Source: Podospora bellae-mahoneyi (Eukaryota > Ascomycota > Sordariomycetes > Sordariales > Podosporaceae). Taken from it: DNA of 64,000 nt. The position numbers were made by a program, and so were the translations under genes. Each line of letters opens with the position of its first letter. Within the stretch, counting starts at the first letter, position 1. Positions 1 through 12,044 of this stretch are shown piece after piece. The DNA lies in contig NC_085883.1 of assembly GCF_035222275.1 (NCBI RefSeq), positions 310,001-374,000 on the forward strand. The letters run 5' to 3'. The notes beneath the pieces are model-generated. The model saw nothing but the letters and a program-made list of their open reading frames with translations. It was not told where the DNA came from and ran no database searches.

Positions 1-944
1 CTTCCGTGCATAAACGTTGCGAACCTTGGCGTCAAAACTGGAAACGACCCGCACTCCCTTCGCTCTCAAAGACTTTCCGCGGTCGAACAGTAACTCTGTC
101 GCCGTCTGACCGATGACAAGACGCAGATTTGAGCGAGTCTTGTTGACAGGGTCGTAGTAGGCACTGCGTGCAGTCGATCGGGTCATGCCGCGGGCATCAA
201 TCGTATTTGTTGACCAGTACGCGCCTGGCCCAAATCCAGAAGAGGACCCTGGTGGAAAGGTAACTCCGGGTTGTTGTCTGAAGCCTTCCCAAATTGTATC
301 AATGTCAGGGTACTGGAAGTTGGAGATATGAACCTGGACGGGGCCTTTTCCATATGCGGCAGAATTCCAGGTGATATTCCACCGGTCCACCACGTCGGGG
401 TTGGGAGGAGTGAAGGCTGTGCTCTTCTTGAAGTAGGGCAGCAGCCCATTCCACCCCCAGCCTGGGTTGCCCAATTCCTCCCAAGCATCGTAGTCTGCCT
501 TGCTTCCGCGGTCACATCCCATGCCGTTGACAACTGTTGCGCCTCCAACAACAGCTGCAACAGTCACATTGTGTCTAGCATTGTAAAGCTTCGAATTTGG
601 TGCAGACCGGGGGTTGAGTAGAACGCTTGTGTCGACGGCGGTGGAATACCAAGGTATGATGGCCTCGGGTTTGTCGTCAAAGTAGCCTCGCTCAATCACG
701 AGGACAGTGTCTGAACAACTGTGGTGTTAATGATATAACAAATCTGTTGCATCTCGTCAGACATACTGTGGCGATTTTCAGTCAGCCGATTGGCAACCAC
801 TAGCCCCGATGTCCCTCCGCCCACAACGACATAGTCGAAGGTGCTGCTGTCAGTCGCAAAGTGATGGGAACCTGTAGCAGCTGCGGAGTGAACTGCCAGA
901 GCACAACCCAGCACAGTCAACGGTGAAGTCGTCCCGAGCCCCAT
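1..944 (-). CDS. GMC oxidoreductase, secreted (5' part, runs off window)
   Basis: FAD-dependent glucose-methanol-choline family oxidoreductase; such secreted enzymes oxidise alcohols or sugars and pass electrons to oxygen or quinones. Exon 1 is 767-944 and exon 2 runs from 710 past position 1; the 711-766 intron has a GTATGT donor and CAG acceptor. The chosen start gives a signal peptide (MGLGTTSPLTVLGCALAVHS) directly before the FAD-binding Rossmann motif DYVVVGGGTSGLVVANRL. Splicing restores NRHNTVLVIERG, the end of the dinucleotide fold. Downstream, GGATVVNGMGCDRGSK is the first GMC signature, followed by a WNGLLPYFKKS segment normal for the family. The C-terminal half with the catalytic His pair lies outside the window, so substrate class (aryl-alcohol oxidase-like, AA3) is not resolved. 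Family assignment is firm; physiological role is unknown. Confidence 0.9.
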
Positions 945-3210
945 TTCGTCTTTTCAACGGCGAAGGGGATGGCAAAAAAGGGAGGAAGTGGACGAGCAAT
1001 GCTGAGAATAAACTAAGAGATATATGTCGGACCGCGCCACGATTGCGACTTCTAGAGGCATTGCGACGTTTACGACACACCATATTGGCCAGAATCAGCT
1101 TACTGCATTGAAGAGCTCCGATAGTCCTGCAGCAAGCGGGGTGCTGAAAATGTGGTAGGGTCGTTCATTGGCTATGCGGCAGCTACAAGGTAGGGTCGAG
1201 AGGCATATCATTGCTGAGCATACAGGAAGAGGTAACATTCTTGATGCTATATATCGGCGAAAGTGACGTTCTGACTAAGCGCCAGACGTCTATCGATTGT
1301 TACCTATAACTCAGTTCAAATGCCAGCAGAAGCCAGGCCCGAAGAAACGAAGAAAAGGGGGACATACCAGAGCCCAACCAATTGCCAGGCAGGCGAGTCA
1401 ACCAGACAACTTGAAAGACCTGCTTGTGGTGTGTCTCCCCCTGTTCGTTATATGATCGTAGACTTGAAGTTGTCAGGGCCCAGGATCGGTGATGGTGGAC
1501 TGAGGTGCGGGAGAATATTCGATTGCTTCTCAGCCACACACAGACCACAGACCACAGACCACAGGGACCACGAAGAGTGACCCGGGGCGTGAGATTGAGA
1601 GAGCAAGGTGGCTAAAGGGTGTGTAGCACAATCTGGATCCTGTCTCCGCGCCATCGTTGGCCAGCGTGACCGTTTCGCGATGTGTGTCGCAGAATGATCT
1701 ATATCCAGTCAGCCATGTTGCGGGGTCAAACGTTGGTCAAGATCCGGATGTGTGCAGAACCAATACAATCCTCCAATATAAAAAGAGATACTAGCCAAAC
1801 TATACAATCTGTTGCCTCTTTGACAAAGCATAAAACACAGAGTACAGAGAAGCGCCCACTTAATGGGACTATCAGGTGATACAGGCTGCAGGAGACATGG
1901 CGAATTGTCGGCGAGTCGGCAACGTTCCTTCCTGTTGAGCTGTGACCAGAACATGGTGCCTTCCCCTTCTCGAAGTCGCGCGCAGCAAAGGAGGACAGGG
2001 CTGGCACCTGCCTGTCCAATCGCCCTGCGATGCTAAGATGAATATGGCAACAGGCTCCTTCCCGACCCTGACAGCCGGGTAAGATTTCTTCTTCTGGACA
2101 CTTTTCTTCCACAAAGCCCGACCGCACTTTTTGGTTACCCTCCCGTTTCTCTTCCATTTCGAGACAAACCGTCGCTGGGTGGAGGTGCTCGATTCTGCGG
2201 AGTGCAGGGTGATGGTCTGATCTGTCACCAGAAAAAGAAACTCGCCTTCGAGTCTTCTGTTGGGTCGTTCCAGCGCTGATTCAGCAGAGATGTCTCGACG
2301 ACGGTCTGTGATAGGCCTGCCACCACCTCGTCCTCTGTCGCACCTGTCGTGAACAGGAGAACAAACTCATCCCACCACCATTGGCCGGGTCCCCAGACAA
2401 GTCATCCAGAGCGGTCTAGAGCCCAGGGTTCATCCCACAGACTCATACACGATACGGACCCTGTCTTCCTGCGATCGGCCAGCCACCGGAGCAACACAGC
2501 TGCTGTGGCCAGCGGACAGCGTCTGCGTCAACATCTCTTTTGGGCCAGCGTTTGTCACATCATGGCTGCCCTGACCTCGCACTGTGGCGTTCAGGTTGTG
2601 CCTTCCGGCCGTCTACCGACGACGACACTCGATCCCCGGTCACTCCACGCTATCCCGTTATCGCCAGCGCGCAATATCTACTGCATCTCCAGGGTTGTTG
2701 CTGTTGCTTTTTGCTGGGACGAGTTGGTGCTCGCCACATCCACCACCTCACCACCACGTTTCCGGCGTTCCATGAGAATCATGGCTTGTTGCACTGCCTT
2801 TCACCACACCCCTCCCCCTTCCCCCCCTGAGCACCCCCTACCCTGCTTGCCTTTTATTCCATATTTCTCTTGTGTCTCCGCGGCGCTCGATCTCATCCGA
2901 GGACACAAGTCAATGACCTCTTCGCTCTTCGACATCCTCCTCTGATAGCACCATCCATCTTCGCGAGAACGACCTCGCCATTTTTACACCATTATCACGA
3001 CGCCCTCTGCGTTGTTGTCTCCGCCGCCTCCATCCCCACGTGCCGCAAAGCCACCCCTGAGTCCCTTCCCGGAATCAAGTGAGGTTGGCGCCGCGTCCAG
3101 CCATGCTTCTTCACTGGAAGGACAATCCTGTAATATCATCAACAGCTCTTCTTACGCAAGAGACCAAGTCTTATCAAGGTCCCTTCTCAGACCCTCGACC
3201 ATCAACCCAT
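945..3210. promoter_or_regulatory. Divergent intergenic region between GMC gene and phytochrome
   Basis: No protein-like ORF is convincing over 2.27 kb. It must hold the promoters of the minus-strand GMC gene and the plus-strand phytochrome. From about 2300 to 3200 the plus strand is C/T-rich with many short ATG ORFs, which fits a long phytochrome mRNA leader with upstream ORFs or an unspliced leader intron. A short direct repeat of AGACCAC (three exact copies and a variant) lies at 1542-1571. Confidence 0.5.
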
Positions 3211-6200
3211 ATGTCCTCGCCAGAGCTGGTCGAAAGAGTCTTTCCCATCCGCCTATCTATTCTTGAGAACTCGCCATATCTGCGAAATAGTGATAGTATG
3301 TGTTCCTTCCACCCCTGCGACGTCAATCATGCTGACTCAAAATGCCCAGCTGCTGGAGTTGCTCTCTCAGTTGTTCCTGTTCAGGCAGAAGATGACCATT
3401 CTGTGATTGGTGAGGAAGCCCAGGTGGCAGCCCCCACTGGGCTTGTCCCAGGGCCAGATCCTCAAGCACCGTTGATAACACCCGAAGCTGTTATCGAACA
3501 TGGCCCTGACGAGGCATCGAGATCGTCGAATAATTTGGTGACGGACAGATTTGAATACACCGTCATGAACGACGGGTCACACGGTGTCTTTCAGGGCACA
3601 CGACGAGTTGTCACCCGTTGCGAAGATGAGTTGATCCACATCCCCGGAGCGATTCAATCGCATGGTATGCTCGTGGCTCTGAAGCGGCGAGCAGAAGGAG
3701 TCTACATTCCCCGGATTGTGAGCGAAAACTCGTTCCAAGTCTGCCACTTTCACCCTGCGGAGATCTTTGCCCTCGACAGCTTCAACAAGGTGGTACCGAC
3801 ATACCAGCGACCACTGTTTAATACCCAGCTAAGAAGTGTGAGAACCACGTACGAGATCACGAGGAAAGAGCAAGAACCTGTGGTATTCGACTTCTCCTTT
3901 AGCGATCCCGAAGGACTTATTATTCCATGCTGGTGCGCTGTTCACTACCTTGGAGGCGAAGTCGACTTGTACATTTGCGAATTTGAGTTGCAGGACAACG
4001 CATTGCACCCCATGGCCCATTACTGGCAGGCCGATGTGCCGCCAAATCCCATCGACACTCTAGGAAGCGACCACATGGATCTTGCCACTGTCTCAAGCAT
4101 GCAGACTCGCAGTCAACCTGTCATTTCCAGTCCAGACGCCCTGTGTGGCGGTCTTGGCCCCAATGCATCCTCGGTCGAGGTCGTCAACGTGGCAACCAAG
4201 ATTCAAAAACAATTCTCGGCCGCAAAATCGGTTCCCCAGTTGCTGGATTCTATTGTCGGCGTGGTTAAGGAACTCTCAAGGTTCAACCGGGTCATGGTGT
4301 ACGAGTTTGACCAAGACTTCAACGGCACAGTCGTCGCCGAGCTCATGGATCCCGCCACAAGTCGTGATGTTTACCGTGGTTTGCACTTTCCACACACAGA
4401 TATACCACCTCAAGCACGGCGCCTGTACATGGTCAACAAAGTTCGTGTGCTTTTCGACAGAACACAGACTACCGCCCGGTTGGTGGGGAGAGACCAGAAA
4501 GACATCGAAACCCCATTGAATCTCACACACTCGTATCTCCGAGCAATGTCGCCGGTCCATCTCAAATATTTGGAAAATATGGAGGTTCGATCTTCCATGT
4601 CTCTGTCGCTCGAGTCGGAGGGCAAGCTTTGGGGGCTGATCGTTTGCCACTCATATGGACCCACGGCAACGCGTGTACCTTTTACGGTGCGGGAATTGAT
4701 ATATTTTGTGGGCGTCTCAGCATCGACCTGTTTGGAGAAGCTGCTCAACGCCGACAAGCTCAAAGCTCGGCGCATCATTGAGACACTTCAAGACCAAAAG
4801 AGCCCCAATGAATGCATCACGGCATCGTCGGACGAGCTACTCAAACTCTTCGAGGCCGACTGTGGCTTCCTTGTGGTGGAGGGTGAGGCTAGAACAATTG
4901 GGCGACTGGCAGCATATGCCGAGGCCGTAACACTGCTCAAGTATTTGTTCTTCCGAAGATCGAGCAGAATACTCGTCTCGAGCAACTTTTCCCATGATTT
5001 TCAGGATCTTCACTATCCAAGCGGCTTCAAGGCAATTGCCGGTGTCTTGTACATCCCATTGTCGGGGACGACGGACGACTGTGTGGTGTTTTATCGACGA
5101 AGTCAGCTTCGAGAGGTTCACTGGGCAGGGAAGCCATCCCTGGCAGGCAAGTTTGGCACGCTGGAACCTCGCAACAGCTTTCAAAAATGGACCGAAGTGG
5201 TGGATGGAACCAGCAAGAACTGGACACCAGAGCAAGGTAGGCACCGCACCATCGTGCCATGGGACGAATGACGGACTGACCGAAACTAGCCACCATGGCC
5301 ACCATGGCCCAGCTTGTTTACGGCAGCTTTATCAGAGTCTGGCGTGAGAAGGAATCCGCTGTCAAAGAGACAAGGTTGAAGCGTCTGCTTCTGCATGATG
5401 CATCACACCAAGGTAAGCGATTCAAGGGAAGAGATTATCCCATCCCAATGCTGACATACACCGACAGTGCGAACACCCCTGAACGCCGTGATCAACTACC
5501 TTGAGATGGCCCTCGAGAAGCCTCTGGAGGAGAGCACCAAGCAAGCTCTCACGTCGTCCTACACGGCATCCAAGTCTCTCATCTACGTCATAGATGACCT
5601 CCTGAATTTGACAGGGAGCGCAACTGGGTCGATCCCGCAGCTCTCCAACCTCTTTGATGTGGGAGTCTGCTTGGAGGAGGCCATGGAACCTCTCGAGCGG
5701 CTGGCAAGGGAGAAGGGAATCGAGGTTGTTCTAAAACCCTGCACAGGAGCTGTTCGATTCGTGCGCGGTGACCCATCCAGTCTCCAACGGGCCGTCTCCA
5801 TACTGGTCGCCAACGCCATTCAGCATACAGTCAGGGGGCGGGTGTTGGTCGAGTGGACTACAGCGTCCAAGAAAATGGAGAGCTGCACGATGCACATTTC
5901 GGTCAGCGACTCGGGCCCCGGTCTCAGCGAACGAGCCCTCGATGACATGTTTCAGGAATTTGAGCAGGTTCCAGACGAAGACTTTGACGAGCTCATGGGC
6001 CAGTCGCTGGCGCCGAGGGACAATGTCCTTCGCGTCGGTGTTGGACTAGCCTTTGTGGCCCGCTATGTCAAACAACGGAACGGGCAGCTGAGAGTCAAGT
6101 CAGTCAAAGGACTTGGCTCAACTTTCATCATCGAGGCGCCCTTTATCGTGGTATCGCGCGCACACTCTCTGGCTGCACGTAGGGACGCATCCCCGCTCCC

Positions 6201-7447
6201 AGCATTGCCCATGCCTGGACGCCCGCCGGTTTTGGGGTCGCTTCCCCCCAAAACACACGACATCACACCGGCAGGATCGTCAGGTGCGGGCCTGGGATCC
6301 AAGATGGGTGCCTCGCCACCCATCGTTGTGCCGACACCAAGCATTTCGCCCATGGACACGGCGCGGACGCCGACGACACTCTGCTTTACCGTCCTGATTG
6401 CCGATGACAACATTATCAATATCCAAATTCTCAACCGTCGCCTGACCAAGTTCGGTCACAAGGTTCTTGTCAGTCGCGATGGCCAAGAGTGTTATAACAT
6501 GTTTGCGGCGAATCAAGCTACTACTGATTTTGTCCTGATGGATCTCAACGTGAGTTCCGTTGCATCCTTCCGCACATGCTTGCCTTCTCTAACCAGATAC
6601 TCGTGAACAGATGCCCGTCGTCGACGGTTGGGCATCGGTTAAGATGATAAGAGACCTCGAAAACGCCAGACCGACCCCATCTCGCGTTGTCCAAGCCTGT
6701 GGCCGTGTCCCTGTCTTTGCCATATCTGGCATGCTCCGGCGTGGAGACGAACAGCGGTACAAGGATGTGGGCTTTGACGGCTGGATGCCCAAGCCCATTG
6801 ATATGAAACGACTCTCCACCTACTTGACCGGTGCTGTTGACGCACCAACACGGAAGCAAGGTGTTTATCAAGAGACACACTTTGCCATGGGCGGGTGGTT
6901 TCCCGAGGAGACTCTCCCACCACTTGTTATGGAGAGGCAGTTGCAGCCGGAAGAGGAAGTCCTTGAGATTGAACATGTTAAGGAAGAAAATCCCGAAGCA
7001 GCTTACATTCCTCTTCCGGTGACAGCAATGGAGTCTCCATCAGTGCCGAGGGCTGATGACTCCTTCTTCCCCAGCAAGGATTGGAGCGTACCGCCAGCCA
7101 ACGAAGACGATCATCGGATGGCTTGTCCTCTTCCACTTGAAAAGGATGGTGTTGGCCAGAAAGAAACCCCCCCTCCTGACAGCGCCATCGCCATCCAGTC
7201 CACCATGAATACGCCCGCGGTGGAGGCTAACCCGGAGATTTGGAGCCTGCATCAACCTCAACCACCAACGGACAGCATTGAAGCAGTGCTGGAAGCTGAT
7301 GAGTGCCCTCCATCGAGTGAGGGCGCAGCAAAGCCAGTATCTGGCCAAGGTCATGCCCAGACACCGGCAGCGAGATCGCTTCAAGTGGACCCCTTTTCTG
7401 AATACTGCTCGCAGCCAGAGGTATCGTCCCCTGCGAGGACGATTTGA
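3211..7447 (+). CDS. phy: Fungal phytochrome hybrid histidine kinase
   Basis: Red/far-red photoreceptor kinase, predicted 1337 aa. Exons: 3211-3295, 3350-5236, 5290-5412, 5468-6549, 6611-7447; the first intron (54 nt, GTATGT, TGCTGAC, CAG) is in frame and could be read through. The start at 3211 gives MSSPELVERVFPIR; a GTG and an ATG lie further upstream in frame. Domains in order: PAS-like region with the biliverdin Cys119 in RCEDELIHIPGAIQSHG, GAF domain with PHTDIP (Asp379) and the SHSYLRAMSP-type block, PHY domain, H-box SHQVRTPLNAVINYLE (His697), HATPase boxes NAIQHT, DSGPGLS and GVGLAF, then a receiver domain ending LMDLNMPVVDG with phospho-acceptor Asp1057. The C-terminal 200 residues are disordered. 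Oddities: PHTDIP replaces the usual PASDIP, and the residue after the catalytic His is Gln rather than Glu/Asp. Assignment is very secure; whether it is the phy-1 or phy-2 class is not. Confidence 0.95.
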
Positions 7448-9380
7448 ACAGTCTCATTTCTCCTCTGTTTTCTTTTCCGTTTGTATAGTAATGATTTGTT
7501 TATGCTTTCTTGTTTGCGGCCTACTCTCTGGCGTTTTGGTAAGGGGTTGGGTGTTGAGACGGTCTGGAACAATTTACGATAAGGAACAACATTTCCGGAT
7601 GATCAATGGGTGTTTGTTGTTTCGCCATGTATTTTGTGTCTCATTTGTTCTGGGTCATCTAGGCGGCATATTGTTCTTCCTGCTGTCAGCCCCTGTCATG
7701 GAGCATAAATCTCGAGCATTATTTACAGGCAGCACATTGGAGCAAAGAAACAGCTACAAAACTTTTGAAATTCTGTTGCGAGGGGAAACAGTGGAGTGAG
7801 TTTTGTGGCAGGTTGTTCAAGTGGGTTTGGATAAGGGTGTGTGTGATGCAATAATAAGTAAATAGTCTTTAAACAAGGAGGTCCTTTTCTACTAAAGAAT
7901 GTAAGTGTTGTTATTGATGGGCATTTATCGACGTTTTGCCACCTCCATCTTCTTGTATGGTTCTTCTGATTAGAATCAAGTATCACCACACAAGACAAAG
8001 GTTGTGTGTCAGTCAGAGTCCACACGAACAGAAGACAGGGAGCGAAACAGTGCGAAAATTCAATGATGAGGGGGAATATAAAAGCCTATAAAAAACAGCT
8101 AGTAAATACACAGACAACCACCCTCCCTACCCTTTCTACCACCCGCCCGCCTTTCTCATTTCCCTCCTGCCACTAACAATTCAAGACCATTCCCCCACCT
8201 TTTCTTTCCCTCCCCTGAAATCCATCCAATCCACTCAAACCCCACCATTATAACTTCGTTTGTCGAACCGGCATCTGTTTTCGTACCCCCCTATTTCAAA
8301 GCGATTTCACCCCATTGAAAAAACACAAAGTTTGTAATAACAATAAAAAGAGGTGATAAATTCATTCCATAACCCGTTATCTTTTCTCTCTTTCTCTCTC
8401 TTTCATTGCTTTCTTCAACCCATCACATTCTCATCTCCGCCTTACCTCCCCCCCCCAAGTTTCCACCTCCAACCAGCTAGAGATGGAAAAAGCAAAAACA
8501 AAACACAAAAGCAACTTTTACACAACGACTTGCAACAACCAATACAAACAACACACACCGAAAAACTTTGCAAAAATGAGATGAAAAGAAAAAGGGGCAT
8601 GTGTGATAACCGTGTGTGTGTGTGTGATATCTCAAGTTCTGAAACAAAACAAAACAACAGATATAAATCGAAAAATCAAAAATGAAAAACAAGAACACAA
8701 AAATAGTGTATGTGGTATTAAAAGGACCTCCTAGATCCATTGCCTCCCCCATCGCTACCAACCCCAGTCTTCCGTCCAACGCTTATTCCACCACCAAACA
8801 AAAAGTCAGATAAACAAACACAGCAGAAAGAAAAGAAAGGAAAAGTGCGTTTGTTGGAAGATGGGAGAGTCGAAAAAAAAAAGTAAACACCAGAGAAATA
8901 GAAACAAAAGCAGAGTGAGGACCGACACCCCATGCATGCGAAGCCAACCCAGGACACCGACCCGCACCCATACGCATCCCAGCTCATATAAACCATTTAC
9001 TTCCTTCTCAATGTTTAAAAAGACAAGGGGTGAGAAACAACTACCGAAAAAAGAAAATATGACCGGTTGACTCTGAAAGAACCCATGGTGTGCTGAGAGT
9101 TGCAGAGTAAGAGCGTGATTGTAAATCGCTGCTGCATGTATAAAACCGAATAAACAAAGAGCCTTGAAGAACTGCTGATATCGAGAGAGTATAGACCAGA
9201 AGAAAGGCGACCATGGGAATCATGAACCCCAAATGGCTCACTGATCCTGACCAAGACAACCAAGGCTGCTTGAGAGTACTCGCGTTGAGAGGGCCTGGAT
9301 AAAGCACCTCAGCTCGTACATACGACTTTCGCAGGACTCCGGGGCCCTTATGGTGTGTGTTGAATGAGCAGAGCGAGATC
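7448..9380. other. Convergent 3' intergenic region
   Basis: Lies between the stop codons of the phytochrome (+) and the SomA-like gene (-), so it should hold two 3' untranslated regions. It contains C/T-rich stretches around 8110-8460 and A-rich stretches around 8500-8720 and 8870-8925. No ORF looks protein-like and no RNA gene was found. Confidence 0.5.
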
Positions 9381-12044
9381 CTAATCCGCCGTGCCAATCG
9401 TGTTCGTCCCGTCGTCCATACCAAAACCTGTACCGCCAAAGTCAAAATTGCCCACACCGTCATCGCCGTTGGCGCCGTCGTGAAGGAATGAATCAAAGTC
9501 GAAATCGGTCAGAACGTCGTTAGACTGCGTGGGGTCGGCAAATCCAAGAGGGTATTCCTGACAAATCGTGTTAGCAGACCGAGGGGTGTGTGGAAGATCT
9601 AGGGGTCCCTACCATTGCGCCTGTATCCATGTACAAATTGTTGGGATCCTGATGTTGAGGGCCGGCCACTGGTGGCGCTTGGGGAGGAGGCTGTTGGACA
9701 GCTGGCTGGCCGTTGGGAACCACCGGACCAGCGTTGATGTTCTGGTTCTTTGCAAAGTTGGCCGGGTTCGACGGGGTGATGGGCGTCGCTGGTGTTGGCG
9801 CCTCCTGCGCATTCTCGTCGCCAGCAGGCGTGGCCGCCGTGTTGTTGAGGTTATTGTTCGTCTTCTTCTGTGCGGTCTGTTGTTTGTTAGCATCACGTCG
9901 GGCCAAAGGGAGGCACAAGTCTGGAATCCAGGAAATAGCGGCCTACCTTGGCCTTGGAATTCTTGGTTTCCTTCTTCTTCGGCGCAGGCTTATTGGCAGC
10001 CTGTGGGGTAGGGGGGGCGGCGGTGCTCACTTGGGGTGACGATGTGGCGTTGCGAGAGTTTGCAGCGTTCGCAGCAGCATTGGGCGCCGATGGGGGGCCC
10101 ATCGTCCGCTGCGCCTGAGTTGGTGTTCCTTGGATCTGAGGAGGAGGTCCTTGACCGGGGAGTTGTCCGTTAGGCCCGCCTGGAGCCCACTGCATTCCCG
10201 GACCCTGCATGGCCTGCCCCTGGCGCTGCGCCATCATTTGCTGGTGAGCCAGCTGCTGTTGGGGGTTGAACTGCGGGTTCGGGTGCGAGTTTGGAGGGCG
10301 CATGCCGGCACCGTTCATCTGCATGTTCACAAACTGCGGGCCTCCGTTGGGAACCATGTTGTTGCCATCCATAAAGTTCATGGCGTTCGGGGAGCTTCGG
10401 GACTGGACGGCTCCGTCGGGAAGGGGAGAGCCGCCCATGTTGGCAGCGTTGTTCATCTGCTGGGCGCGCTTCATCTGCTCGGGGTTGGGGGAAGCACCGC
10501 TTCGGCCTCCTGGCGGGGAAGTGCCCTGCTGGAAGCCTTGGGCATTGGGTCCTGGGGGTCCGCCGGGGGGTCCGTCAGGGCGAGGCATGTTGTTGGTGCC
10601 AAGATCCTGCTCCTGGCGAGCCATCATCAGCCGCTTCTTATTCTGCTGCTCGAGCAGCATCAACTGCATCTGATAGTCCTGCAACGCATGGTTGCTACCG
10701 CCCGTCGCTTGCCCGTTGCCTTGGACGGGCCTCATGCCGGCGGCGCCCATGTCGTTGGGATTGTAGTATTGGTTCAGAGTTGGGGCGTCGGGACCTTGGG
10801 GTACCATCGGGGAGCCCTGGCCTTGTGGACCGACGGCGTTTGCCATGGGTTTGTTGGGCATCTGGTTGCCATGGTGCTGTTGGAGGTTAGCCGAGTACGT
10901 GGCAAGAGACTTTGCTTGTACGTGTGGAGAGGCAGAGATGAAGGCCTGGAGCTGGTCAGGATTCAGCTGCGTTGGGTTGATGCCATTCTGAAGCAGTAGT
11001 GCTCGTGCTGAATCGGGGCCGTTTCCTACCTGCTGCTGACCCGGCATGCCCTGCGGTCTCCCGTTCGGCATCATGACGCCCGCTTGGGGATTAAACGGGG
11101 CGCCGCCGTCAAGGCGCGGTCTCTTGGATGGGGATGGTGCATTCTCGGCCGCCGCTGGCGATCCAGGCCTTACCCGGTTGCCTTCCATGTCGGAGGGGTC
11201 GCGTTGCATCTGGCCGGCGACCTTGTTCTGCTGGAGCATCTGCATCGTTTGAGGGCTATCGGGTTATGGATTAGCACGCTGTCCCGCAGTGGCAAATCAA
11301 GATGGAAGAGAGGTGCAGAACATACTTTTGGTTGTTGGCCATGGCAGCCCTCTGGAGGTTGTTGCCCGGCTTCACACCCATGTTCATGGCGGCGCCATTT
11401 TGCATGCGCATCATGTGGTTCTGGTACTGCTGCTGATTGTACGCATCGGGACGCATGTTGCGCAGCAGGTTTCGCTGTTCTTCTTGCTTCATACGAGATT
11501 GTGCCTACATGATCGCGTTAGCCAAGCCCTGGGCAGAAGCCACATATCACTGTACCTGAGTATGTTGAACATATTGGTTGACAATCTGTCCTCCGGGTTG
11601 GCCGGGAGTCTTTTGGTGCGAGAACATGGTCCAGAAGAGAGAGAACCAGTCAAACAAGAAGCAACTCTCGTTGACATGCACAGGCACGTTAGGCGCGGGC
11701 AGGTCGTCTGGTCGCTTGTCGAGGAGGTCCTTCGAGTCTGTGTCCATGGGGTCGTCGCCGAGACCGTTGCTATGCCCCGGACTTTGCTTCTTGACGTTGA
11801 TGTCGCTGTCGGCGTTGAGGACAGCACGGGCGCATTCCCACATGCCAGAGCGGATGAAGTACTCGTAGATGTATGTGTTGAGCAGCGTCCTGTGCTGGTC
11901 AGAGCCATGGCGTTGGGCGACTTGGGGCGCGAGGCCGCCATTGTTCATCATGCCCATGGGAGCGTTGACCGGGCCGCCCATGCTTGCCATGCCTGCCATG
12001 CCTGCCATGCCTGCCATGCCTGCCATGCCTGCCATGTTGTTCAT
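9381..12044 (-). CDS. somA: LisH-domain transcriptional regulator, SomA/Som1 (Flo8-like)
   Basis: Predicted 805 aa nuclear regulator. Exons 11556-12044, 11326-11504, 9947-11255, 9613-9876 and 9381-9557; phases fit at each junction. The N-terminus is a Met-Ala-Gly repeat, followed by a LisH dimerisation motif at about residues 50-82 (HRTLLNTYIYEYFIRSGMWE) and the conserved stretch FLFDWFSLFWTMFSHQK. The rest is Gln/Asn/Pro/Gly-rich and disordered, with a basic KPAPKKKETKNSKAK segment near residue 660. It ends in an acidic, aromatic tail (DFDFDSFLHDG) that could be an activation domain. In Aspergillus and Magnaporthe, SomA/Som1 acts in the cAMP-PKA branch controlling adhesion, development and virulence, with the LDB1/PtaB partner; that role is by homology only. 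About 3.4 kb upstream is gene-free. Confidence 0.88.
11983..12036 (-). repeat. 9-bp coding minisatellite (Met-Ala-Gly repeat)
   Basis: Five exact tandem copies of CCTGCCATG (plus strand) at 11992-12036 and one diverged copy at 11983-11991. Read on the minus strand, they encode the MAG repeat directly after the start codon of the LisH regulator. Near-identical codons indicate recent copy-number change rather than old amino-acid conservation. Confidence 0.95.

Noticed and set aside
2349-2945. 198-aa ORF before the phytochrome
   Set aside because: Composition follows the pyrimidine-rich DNA, no domain, multiple overlapping frames equally open; treated as leader.
10130-10999. 289-aa plus-strand ORF opposite the SomA-like gene
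   Set aside because: Shadow of the Gln/Asn-rich coding strand; His/Leu/Val-biased, no domain, while the minus strand splices into a coherent protein.
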